Positions 13,501 to 22,918 of a stretch of 64,000 nt of DNA are shown piece after piece. How positions within the stretch are numbered: the stretch's first letter is position 1; every line of letters starts with the position of its first letter. Position numbers and translations under genes: made by a program. This stretch comes from Protula sp. h YS-2021 (taxonomy: Eukaryota > Annelida > Polychaeta > Sabellida > Serpulidae). The stretch lies in the NCBI GenBank assembly GCA_949752745.1, contig OX457027.1, forward strand, positions 58,222,053 through 58,286,052, written 5' to 3'. The notes below the pieces were generated by a model. That model was not told the DNA's origin. It was given only the letters and a program-made list of their open reading frames with translations, and made no database searches.

Positions 13501-16500
13501 GTGTAATGAGATGTACTGCAGTATGTATCGCCTGTAGTACATCTCATAGGCTGCCCTATAGACAGAGTTAGTCTATTCTAGGAATAGACTCATGAGCTTA
13601 GTCTAATTGAAATACCGAATTTGCGAACCAGAAGCGCTCCTGCGGTTAATCCGGCGGTGCGGTCAGTGTAGTAAAATTACAAATTCACACACGCGGAAAC
13701 TTTTTTTTCTTATTTATTACTTTCTGTTACATTTATAACAGCCATAAATGTATACTCGTATTATCCTCTCCCCCCCCCCTTTCCCCTCTGTGAACATTGT
13801 CTAACTCTTTAAACATTGCACGCCTGCCAGACAATAAGAGTGTGTCATTCTGGCGTTCCTAGGAGCTGCTAAAACATCGGGGATTATTTAGATAGCGAGC
13901 TAAGATACTCGGGCCACTAGGGTATTAGAACTGTAAATATGGTCACATGAAGTTTTAAATTACTGAAAAATAAGGGGTAAAATCAGTTCAAAATTTGGGT
14001 AAGTGATTAAACAGGTGTGCGGTTAATATGGCGGGTCGGCTAATGTGGTGAAATTGAAACAAAATTTTCCGGGGATATGGTTAATCTAAAGAGCTGTTGA
14101 TCTAACGAAATTTAGGGTATAGACAGGATTGAAGAAGTGGAATTCCTCTTAATCTACGTTAGCCTTTTCCGGAATAGAATAGCTTTGCCTAACAAAAAAA
14201 AAAAAAAAAGAAAAAGAAGAAGAAGAGAATTCTTATTTGCTTCATATATTCTTATTTTAAGCAAAAGAATATTGAATGAGCAGAACATTTTATCAAAAAC
14301 GCCTAAAGTAAAATGTTATTATACATGTTCACAACAGCTATGCCGTCTCTTAGCGGCCGTGTGTACTGTGTTCCCATCGGTGACTGCAGACAGCAACTTC
14401 TCTCAGTTGTCCAATTGCCGAAAGGCAGCTAGAGAATTGTGGGAGTATATCGTCCAGCAAGTGTTTACAACCAGTACCCAGACTAAGAGAACGTCGTCGG
14501 GGACCAGTACAGTTGTAAGCCGTGATGGCAGTCTGTCACCGGCGGCATTCATACGATTTGTTAAAAAGATCAAAGTAAGTATTGGTTTAATTGGTATGTA
14601 CTAAAAATGTGGAATAGTATTGATGAGTTGAGTGAGGTATGGGTTGGGGGGAAGGGAGCGGAGGGGGTGGGGTTGGGGGTGATTGACAGGCGTCTTCACT
14701 CGTGGTTCTGGTGTTTGATCTGTCGCTGCCTCTACTTTTAAAAATTTCGGTGGTATTGGTTGTTGCTGAAAGCATTTTGAGATGGATGCAAAAAATTGTT
14801 TAAGGTAGCTGAAGTTTTCAGTTTTTATGTTAGCAATGTTTCTTCCTCGGATTTGTTTTATTTGTTCCCTACACGTTTAGAAATGCGTTTATTGTGGCTC
14901 AGAACTCCGAATGCTGTGATGAAAATTCTGTTTTTTTTGGAAAGCACTTTAAAACTATTTTTGTTTCCAAATAAAATAATTCTAGCAAATGTTTTCAGTG
15001 TCCTGAAACAAAAGTAACAACTTCGCTTCATTGTAAATGCGTGGGTATACACTCGTTTCTGCTCTCATATTGAGCTGGTGTGTTTTGGGTCTGGGCTGGT
15101 ATTAGCGCATCTCTCAATGGGTACATCGACACTGCAGGCTTCCCTTTGCAGTAGACAACACAAACGACCATACATCTGAAGCGCTTTCCTTCTGTATTCC
15201 TTATTGAAGTAGTAATAAATGATGCTATTCCAAAATGAGTTGGCGAAAGCCAGCCACTGGATTGCGAAGATAAGTGGTTGGGGCAGGTCGACTTGGCTGA
15301 AACCCATAATAACCTGCACGATGCTGTATGGCACCCAGGCTACGAAGAAGGCGCTGGCGATCAGCACGTTCATCTTAAGCGCTCTGTACTGGCTGTACTG
15401 GCTCGCCAGATGGTGCGTGTCGGTCGTGGCCCGGCTTTCGGGCGCACTCACGGAACGCAAGATATCTTGTATTTGTATGTGGTGATTTTGGGCAACCTGT
15501 GTGTGAGAGAAAACAAATTCTCAGATTGCAATAATTTTGAACTGCGCTATTCAATTTTATGTTTTCAAAACGGTAACCAAAAAATGCAACTTCATGTGGC
15601 AAAAGCTAATCACTGAAAAAAGTGGAACTTCAAAATGAAGGTGAAAGAAAAATTCACAAAAAAGGCAAATAAAAAAAGGCTTAATATTGATTATTGTCAA
15701 AAACCTATAAGAATAACAGAACCATTTATCCCCACAGTTTAACCAACTAAAGCCCCAGTAAGGCAGGATCCCCCGTGTCACACATAATGTCATTGGATGT
15801 TAGTAAATTCAGTGAAATTGAAAACCCTACATTGCCTAACACTTTTTAGTCGATTTGAAAAATAAGACGACGTTGCAGATCTACAATATATATTTTCACT
15901 GGTTCGAACAGTTTCGGAGTAGGGTTTTCAATTTCATTGAATTTACTAACATCCAATGACTGAGGCTCTAGTTAGCGTTTACTAGGCAAATGGTACTGTA
16001 TCTTATTGCCGATTGTAACGCTTTCAAGTAATAAAATAGCATTCAGATATAAACAAATGATACCTAAATTCGAAGGTCTGTAACCAAATATGAAATTCAC
16101 TGGCAAGATTCTCTCACACGTCATAGGAAAGAGGATCCTTGAACTTTATCTTTATCGAACTTTGTGTGAGATTCAGAAACGTGTTGTTCCTCCTTATATT
16201 AATGCCCTGGTTGCACTTTTTTTAATTACAATGATGTTTTGAACAATAAGGTGTTACCTGTGACGTTAGTGCAGTTTTGTTGTTATTTTTAGAGCCGAGT
16301 TAGAGTTTCTGCGAAGGTTAAAGGAAATGAATTCCAGTTTAACATTGACCTGCTAACTCCTGTCACCAGTTTTGCATTATTATTTGTCAGTGTCGCTGAG
16401 CCCAGCAGCGCACCATTGTTCGCTCAAACGAAAGGAAATTAAGCATATTTGGCCTGTTTTGTTTTCAGACCCTTGGTAAAACTGTTATTTGATGATTTCG

Positions 16501-19500
16501 CGATAACCAGCGTCTGTTTTATACCCATACCAATTATAAAAAAAATTACCTTCGTGGATATGTACAGGAGGTGCCCGAAGGGGCTTGACAATGTACGTTT
16601 TGATTACATTTCACTAGCCATAATTTTACCTTACGTAGAGAAGCAAAAGTGAAATTTTACCTTGAATGTTTTGTAGTTGCAGTAAACTATAGTGACAGCC
16701 GGCGGTAGAACGATCGTAGCGATAACGAACAGTGTAAAATCCCATTGTTTTGGAAAGTCGATGCTACAAATATATGCCTTAGTATCGTAGTAATACGTGC
16801 TCCACCAAAGTTTGTGTACCACAAAGTACATAAAACATACAACCCATATAGCAATTATTGCCACTTTCGTCTTGCGCGGTTTGAAGATGGTATGGTAGTG
16901 CAGTGGGTACACAATGTACACGTACTTGTCCAGGGTTAGCATGGTGATAGAGTAGATCGAAATGGCACAAAGAGCGGCCACCACAAGGCCCACTGCTTGG
17001 CATAGCCGCCAGTCGTACAATGTCAACCAGTCATGGTAAATAGAAGCGCCCACAGCTAGCGGTGTGATCAGGATTCCTACACCTGTTCCAAAATCAAACT
17101 TAAACCTTAAAAAACCATGAAAAGTGTGCTTCAGAGCTATTCTGGTGCTATTCTTACATATTAGAACCGCATTATAACGGCAACGTATATTACAACGCAC
17201 ACAATGAAACTGGAGCGGCACTTCGCTTTTTCTGAGCGAAGTGATACATTTGGAAACATATAAAACTTTCTACATTGTTAACATTGATATGAACAAAGAA
17301 GATTAATATTCTTTGATATGAATCAAAACTTTAAACGGATTAATGCGGATGATACGTCAGCGCAATTAACATAACTGGGCAGGGAGAGGGGCTCTTCAAA
17401 GTGATAGGAATGTTCGGCTTTTAAGACCGCAAAGAATATACACCCAACCCGAAAAAACTGCCTAATTCAGAAACTGTAAAAGCAATCTTTTTTTAAAGAA
17501 TATCACGGGAAACTAAATAACTTGAAAGATCACATAAGTTAGGCAAGTTTCGAAAAGCTCGATGATTCCTTTCATCTGGAGAAAAATTTACGGGAGATGA
17601 AGGGAGTTTAGAATCGGTGACATTTTATGTATTCCTGCATCGCTACCAATAACCTGTAGTTTTCTTACCTCGTGCAACACGCCACACAAAACAAACATTA
17701 TTCGAATTACAAATCTGTAGTCAAAACGACATTAGACCCGCAAAAAATATAGAAAACTAGACCGGTTTCGCTACTGAGTAGCTAAATTTACACTTGGGAG
17801 TCCAAAATCACTATCCTGAGATCTTAAAAATATAGGATTCCTTATTGAATAGAAAGAGAAACTCCACGAAAGCAAGTGCATGAAAACTTACAATAAATAT
17901 CAAAACCTTGGGTATCCTCATGCAAAATTTCAAATGATATTTTTAAAAATCGCAGGATAAGGTGACTTTGAAAGAAAACAGATTAAATGCGGATGAAGTG
18001 AAATGCAAAAACACAAACAAAATTTTATTCCGATGCCATGCAGAATGAAGGAGAAATAGTACCTAAGTAAAGTTTACAGTGCTTACAGACGGGACGACAA
18101 ACGATCGACAGAGACCAGATCATGGATATCAACCGTGAGGCCATTAACCACCTGAGCTAAAACGTAATGGAATGCGTGGCAAACAACGAACTTAATTTTA
18201 TATTATAGTGATAAAATGTAAAACTTAATTTTGATTAAGATATATAGCACGCATTACTCTATTTAACTCATTGGTAACTCATTACAGTAGACTTAGATTG
18301 CAAAAAGTGCTAATTTTTATGGTGACTTTTGTAATTACTTGACTTACCAAGATCGGCAAAGGCTAATGAAATAAGAAAATATCCTGTGATGCTGAACGTG
18401 GCAAGCGAGCGTGAAATGACTATTATATTCGTCACATTACCCAAAACAATGAAAATGGTTATTATAATAACAATAATAGTCTGAGTCACACCCCAGGCCA
18501 CATTTCCTGGATAAACTTCTAGCGAGTTTCTAGTTTCTGAAGTTAGATCCATAATTTAGTAAAGCTCAAGTTGTTCATGCCGTCCAGTGCTGCTTCACAC
18601 GTAATGACAACGCATTTGGCTGAGCCATCGCTGTTAGGAATCTGGTGAACTTTTCGCAATGGCTGTAATCGCTGTCACAATGGCTGTCGTTGATTAAGTT
18701 TTTGCTTCTTCAGTTTGCATGATACTTTCCTTTTAATAAGTCATGCTACTGTTCCTGGGGCATAAAAAAGTTGTTCTGTCGTTCTTCTGTGAGCCATTAA
18801 TCCGCCCTATCAAGGATTAATCTTAAATGAAAGCCGTGGATGCAAAGGGTTAATTACTGAAAATTACTGTCATCTTCTGGTCAAACCAAGCCTTTGAAAA
18901 TAGAAAACGTTTTTATGATTTTCAATTTATTCTATATCAAGGTAGATGTATTAGGCTGTGGCTCATAGATTTTGAGGCAGAAACCAACCGGTCGACTAGT
19001 CTGATTAATTTTGATAATAGCCCAGGAAGTATTCTGCTCGACTATCCCATTAAACTGCAGTTAAACCCAAATAATGTGTGAAAATAAGGAAGCAAATTAT
19101 ATTTACTTTGCTAATATCCAACACCAGTTACGCAATTCAAATCCGTTTTGTTCCAATGCAAAACTTGTATTTCTGCATTCATTTTTGCATTCATGCAATA
19201 TTTTTAGTAAAAGTTTCGGCTTAGATGTCAAAATACTGAAATTCACTGACGAGTCGAATGGGAAATTAAGGTTCGATTTTTTACTCCATTCATGTCACAA
19301 ATTCGACAAATTTGCTCATGTGTTTCGGAGTACGAAGTGCGTGACCGTTCATGCACAGTGACCAACGAATAATTTGAAAAAGAACCAAGAGAATGTTTCA
19401 GGTTAACGGTATCTTAACTTATAATTAAAACACTTGATTTAGAAAAAGATTGACTTTCGACACTCTCCATTTTGCAAATTGTTCAAATGAAGAAATGGTG

Positions 19501-22500
19501 TTCTGTATCCTACTTTTGCTATAAATAGAATTTTCTAAAAATAGTAAGTAAAAAAATAAAAGACAGGAAGTGGTTAAAAAAAGACAGGTGACGTAAAACG
19601 CACATTCATCAAAAGTTCTTACTCTCACGTCAAATTAATAGGAAACTGGTATGGGACATTTGTAGGAAATTACCATCTGCTGCCTTCGTTTCATTTCCGT
19701 AGACTGATCATACCTGTTCTGACAGTGTATGCAGTGCCACAAGTGCTAAGCCTGCTCAAAGCATGTCATGGTGATCTATTTCAAGGTCACTTTACACTGT
19801 CCGCCCGTCCCCTCCCCAGTCGTACAATCGGGATACGCCTTGTGTTTCCTTTTTACAGGAGGGCGTGGCGCTATCCGCCTTGTTGTCCTGCACTGTGAAG
19901 ATCTACACAATGCTGAAGAGCGATGTCCATATAGACTTGTTCTACGACTACAGCCCACTGTGGCCGTCAGCATTGAACAAGTAAACTTTTTCAGGTTTTT
20001 TTTTTTTTACAAAAAAGTGGCATCATCAGTTATACCATCGACTAGTGTAAGAGCATTTCATCGTTACTGTGGTTCCCTTGGGTGATCCTCTACAAACTGG
20101 ATGAAAAGGGTGTTTTTTTGTTTGTTTTTTTTTTGTTTGTTTTTCTTTTTGTTTTTTTGTTTGTTTTTTTTTGGGTTTAAAGTTGCAGTATTTATAACGT
20201 AAAGATTTTTTATTAAATTAGTGTACTCAAAAGATTCTTTTCTCGGGTTTATTTAGCAAACAGCCCCCCGTAAGTTGGGGGGAATTTTAAGAATACGCCC
20301 ACTGCTTTCTGCATGACGTAAGAGGTGACTAATCGGAATTTCTTTCTTAGTAACTGCTGTTTTCTTTTACTATTTCTTCATTCTTCATTCTTTTTCCCTA
20401 CTTCTTTCTTTAGCAAGTGCGTCCCAATATACCCATCATAGTTGGTGAACGGGACATTAAACACCAAACACAAAATTAAGCAAACAAAAAACTGTATTTC
20501 TTGAAGGCGGCTTGTAAAACTAAGGGACTGATGATTTTCTTTTTCCCATTCAATGCCTTAACTTAACAGATGACTAAACGCACAATTCCCATCTTTTAAT
20601 CACAGCAGCTATTATGGATATATGTATTTTCGAGCAGATTTATTAATGTAAACATTAATAGATCGACATTTTGCATGCGGTGCCTTGCATTAGCAGTTAC
20701 CCAGACATCAAATAATAATAATACGAATAATAAAACTAATAATAATAACAATAATAATAATAATAATAATAATACGGTCAAGTGTGGACCGCAAAATTTA
20801 GTCTGTGGCCCTTTGTTGCATGGTGGATGTATAGAATAGTTTCGCTCGCTTGCAGTTCGAGTAACGTGATGCTGAGCAGTGTGTGCGATGCAGTGGCGGC
20901 GATCATACAGCACGCGCTGGAACTACAGCCAAACAATGTATCGTGGCTCCGCACCAAGGCCGACCTATGCCTCAGTAAGTGCCACAAGTCTTGATATCTG
21001 CATATGACAACTTTCGAACGGGCAATTATTACTTTGATATAAACAGGACAATATAACAGGGTGATTTTTTTCACGGAAAACTCAACAGTAACCAAAACAC
21101 TTGAGGTTTTATACTCTTCATTTTGCATTTCAAGAAAAGTTTTTTTGAAGTGCAATAACCACGGCTGTTCATATTTTGCCTCATTCATTGCTTATGACCC
21201 CCCCCCCCCTAAAAAAAAAAAAATCGTCCAAGAAAAAGTCCATTTCACTTAACCGTTCAAATGGCCTGAAATAAAAACTTTGTTATGCGCAAGTCTTTTC
21301 CCAATTCATATTCTCAGGTGCCAGTCAATACTCACAGGCCATGAAGTACTACATGACGTTGGGTGTACTGAGTACCGAGTACTTTACAGATTCACTGAGC
21401 AAAAATGCTTGTGACGACCAGGTACGATGCCCTGAATGGTAGTTTGATTCACGTTTTGCTCTGCGGTGTAAATACAGAAGTAATTTACCGTAGACGATAT
21501 TCTTCTGGCTTTGTGGGACTTTGTTCATTGTGTATTAGGCTCGATTCTGTTTTCTTTGTGAACAGTGCTTTTTAAAATGCACCGTACTTTGTTTCAAGAA
21601 GTAAAATGCGCAGAATGTGCTGTAAAAAATATTTCTTTACTTTTTGCACGAATCTTATATAAATTAGCAGCATAGTTATTTCCATTTTGATGTCATGGTA
21701 TGGTCCCAAAACGTTAAAGGCGGTTGTTTTTTTGTTCAGATGTTGAAGAAGATGATCAAGTGTTGTAGCAATCTCCAGTGCCACACGCAGGTGGCCCTTC
21801 TCTGCCAGTGCCTCAAGGACATCGACTACGCCACGGCATTCAAAGCCTTGCAGGTTCTTTTTATATTTGCGTATTTCTTATCTCTGTTTGTGTTTCTATG
21901 CCATTAATTCTCCTGACCAGAAAGTTGAGCAACATTTATTGAAGAGTGGTTTGACTTAAAATTTTATACCAAAAATATCGAAGATTTTTTTGACAATATC
22001 CGATTTCATTTTATTTTCACGATTGCCAGTGCCTGCACAAAGGAAACAGTAATATTTCTGCAGTGCATATGATTTGTGAATACGCCCAGCTGTATTCCCC
22101 GCTCGTCCAGTATCGAAATCGCTGTGCACTGCTAAGTGTGTATTTTTTTGACATTGCCTTCACAACGTAACTACGCGACAGAAAGCATCGAAGACTGGTG
22201 CAAAAATATTTAATTTAACAGATAATATATTTGCACCAAAAATCATGAAATTAAAACAAAACCACCCCTGTATTTGGACTGATCCGAAAACCCTTTCCTC
22301 GTTGCGCAATGTTCGCACTCGCCTTTTAGGCTCGAGCTACCAAGTGCTACAGGCTGCGGGAGTTTCTTCGGACCATCTAGAATAGTTTTATCGTTGTACA
22401 CCCCGTTTTAGGAACCAACGAGTCAAGATACGATGGATGGCTATTATGAATATTTATGGGACTCGACAATGCTGGAATTTATCATAAACTTGCACGCGAA

Positions 22501-22918
22501 ACGTGGCGAGAATGCCAAGAAAAACCTAGCGGTAAATATCTCTTACACTTTCAAACACATGTTATCTGCAGATATAGATTTTTTAAAGAGTTGAGAGAAC
22601 CGCAAAACAGAGTGCGAGTAATTTTAAAAGTGAAAGAAAAACTGATTACTATAAGCACGAATAACTTCAAAACCGTTTTGGTATTTTTTTTTTTTTTTTT
22701 TTGTTAAAGATGAATTTAAAGATTGAGGCATATTTGTGGAAAAAAGTGTTTTAACTAATAACCTGCAACACTGTTCATAGCCTTTCTGCCCCACTTTACA
22801 GATAAAAACAATTGGCCAATTGGAATTGAACATCAGCAATCCCACCGAAATACTGTTCGAAGCAGCTAAGGTTAGGAAAGCGAACTTTTTCCGAGCTCTT
22901 GCCAAACTTTACGTATAG
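1777..22918 (+). CDS. INTS8: Integrator complex subunit 8, 24 coding exons
   Basis: INTS8 is a subunit of the nuclear Integrator complex, which attenuates RNA polymerase II and processes snRNA 3' ends; with INTS5 and INTS6 it anchors PP2A. Coding exons: 1777-1888, 6311-6406, 6733-6835, 7079-7228, 7489-7554, 7727-7787, 7960-8133, 8466-8558, 8917-9054, 9245-9339, 9784-9880, 10069-10224, 10481-10623, 10899-11032, 11607-11717, 12544-12748, 13219-13328, 14338-14574, 19859-19980, 20856-20974, 21318-21421, 21740-21853, 22412-22531, 22802-22918. All borders are GT-AG and phases agree except at exon 13 (see the separate entry). Recognised family segments include SWFEFLLDD near the N-terminus, KALKLLALKVAAFLKWDLD, MIKCCSNLQCHTQVALLCQ and the end FFRALAKLYV. 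The start ATG follows an in-frame TAA at 1747. Allowing one base of correction the protein is 991 residues, against about 995 in human. Residues from exon 12 are divergent and its borders are the least certain. Confidence 0.95.
1955..3050 (+). repeat. Family A repeat, long right copy in INTS8 intron 1
   Basis: The first 365 bp form the right arm of the inverted pair. The rest matches 59940-60300 (for example AACACAGAAGTT followed by TATATCATT, and GCGAGCGCAGTTGACTTG against GCGAGCGTAGTTGACTTG) and 55800-55970 (CGCCTAAATGT then CAAATTTCTCTTGCACCAAA). No protein-coding capacity is visible. Confidence 0.8.
3630..3725 (-). repeat. Family A fragment (AGAAAGGGTCACAGTTCCTG block)
   Basis: TCGAAAGTTGAGAT, GTGGCCCTTTCTGTTCTAGG and the following AGATAGAAAGGTC are the reverse complement of blocks at 30225-30310 and 55140-55215. 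It lies in INTS8 intron 1. Confidence 0.7.
3977..4130 (-). pseudogene. LINE reverse transcriptase C-terminal fragment
   Basis: On the minus strand an open stretch ends ISVIGPKFCNKLPKFVTL, then SLF-type and FKNKVKRLM. This resembles the end of non-LTR reverse transcriptases (GPKLWNSLP ... FKKKLK). The upstream part of the same open frame, to 4426, does not resemble the family. It is a short relic in INTS8 intron 1. Confidence 0.5.
4512..4541. repeat. Perfect 14-bp palindrome
   Basis: GGTTGCCTACAAAA is followed by a two-base spacer and then TTTTGTAGGCAACC. The arms match perfectly. It is in INTS8 intron 1, just upstream of a Tigger relic, and could be the end of a small element. Confidence 0.85.
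4686..5545 (+). pseudogene. Decayed Tigger/pogo-type transposase
   Basis: An open stretch at 4862-5104 encodes a CENP-B/Tc5-type DNA-binding segment: SLFLWFSDARAKNLPITDK, LTEKAEIF, then SNGWPQRFKTRFGI. Downstream, near 5200-5330, other frames give YYMDETCLFYRL, then a stop, PDQSLTT and AKDRIKVI. These match the start of the Tigger DDE domain with the first catalytic Asp in MDET. Stops and frameshifts separate the parts, so it is not functional. No terminal inverted repeats were identified. It sits in INTS8 intron 1. Confidence 0.85.
7559..7594 (+). repeat. (TAAA)n microsatellite
   Basis: About nine ATAA units lie directly after INTS8 exon 5. A shorter run of the same type occurs at 8347-8370. 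Confidence 0.95.
9907..10002 (+). pseudogene. duplicate of INTS8 exon 11, frameshifted
   Basis: Bases 9907-10002 repeat 9786-9880 of exon 11 at an offset of 121 bp, with about ten differences plus one extra G in the run GACGGGGACC (exon 11 reads GGCGGGACC). Both copies are followed by GTAAT. The extra base throws the copy out of frame and brings in a TGA. An AG at 9906-9907 would leave the same 5' phase as exon 11. It is either a decayed duplicate or, if the extra G is a sequencing error, a mutually exclusive alternative exon. Confidence 0.75.
10481..10623 (+). CDS. INTS8: INTS8 exon 13 with apparent 1-base frameshift
   Basis: Exon 12 ends in phase 0, and the phase-0 reading of exon 13 begins ISLLQTGARILQK, which suits the family's helical repeats but soon reaches a stop. 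From about 10520 the next frame is open (VIKVFNADDITEVKLLIKQQ) and joins exon 14 in correct phase. The switch falls in the A6 run of GCAAAAAAG. Removing one A would give one open exon. The total coding length is 2977 nt, exactly one more than a multiple of three, which supports a single extra base. Confidence 0.7.
11111..11410. repeat. Degenerate inverted-repeat element with TCCGTCGAT termini
   Basis: TTCCGTCGATCGACGGAAATCCGTCGATTTTGAGCC-like sequence near 11118 is mirrored by GAGGCTCAAAATTTTCCG near 11376. The copy is in INTS8 intron 14 and looks like an old palindromic element. Its borders are uncertain. Confidence 0.45.
13506..13547. repeat. Hairpin with 16-bp arms
   Basis: ATGAGATGTACTGCAG (13506-13521) pairs with CTGTAGTACATCTCAT (13532-13547), 15 of 16 bases, across a 10-base loop. 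A second small palindrome (AGTCTATTC, TAG, GAATAGACT) follows near 13570. Both are in INTS8 intron 17. Confidence 0.8.
15065..18552 (-). CDS. Class A orphan G protein-coupled receptor nested in INTS8 intron 18
   Basis: Three exons in transcription order, 18552-18348, 17082-16661 and 15496-15065, join in phase to a 352-residue seven-helix receptor of the plasma membrane. Landmarks: GN in helix 1 (N39), LAFAD in helix 2 (D67), C96 at the start of helix 3 pairing with C174 in extracellular loop 2, DKY (120-122) in place of DRY, W148 in helix 4, PP (195-196) in helix 5, FFVAWVP (W263, P265) in helix 6, NSIIY (299-303) in place of NPxxY, helix 8 FNKEYRRKA, and a CC at 322-323 that may be palmitoylated. 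The third intracellular loop is short (about 40 residues). No peptide-hormone ectodomain is seen. By eye the closest family is the GPR21/GPR52 orphans (shared PLxYxT after helix 3, FTLF before helix 5, WLAxxNSF in helix 7). This is a guess; an amine-like receptor is the alternative. The ligand is unknown. Confidence 0.9.
15789..15960. mobile_element. MITE with 42-bp terminal inverted repeats
   Basis: The first 42 bases, beginning GTCATTGGATGTTAGTAAAT, are repeated inverted at 15919-15960 with one mismatch. The 88-bp centre contains GATTTGAAAAATAAGACGAC and CAATATATATTTTCACT, which recur in the tandem array at 29017-29380. It lies in the GPCR intron 2, also within INTS8 intron 18. It is non-coding. 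Confidence 0.88.
18100..18180 (-). repeat. tRNA-like sequence, probable SINE remnant
   Basis: Read on the minus strand, TAGCTCAGGTGGTTAA resembles a tRNA A box and GGTTGATATCC resembles a B box, but no cloverleaf or matched acceptor stem is apparent. It lies in GPCR intron 1. Confidence 0.35.
20230..20480 (+). mobile_element. Probable SINE in INTS8 intron 19
   Basis: The blocks GACGTAAGAGGTGACTAATC and GGTGAACGGGACATTAAAC resemble the core and tail of tRNA-derived SINEs that I recall from molluscs. The flanking region 20100-20175 is a GTTTTTTT-rich low-complexity run. The tRNA-like head is not clear in this copy. Confidence 0.5.
20710..20774 (+). repeat. Imperfect (AAT)n microsatellite
   Basis: Repeated AAT units with a few substitutions, in INTS8 intron 19. 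Confidence 0.95.

Noticed and set aside
15219..15616. Plus-strand open frames over 15.2-15.6 kb
   Set aside because: They are antisense to GPCR exon 3, which shows clear helix 6 and 7 motifs on the minus strand.
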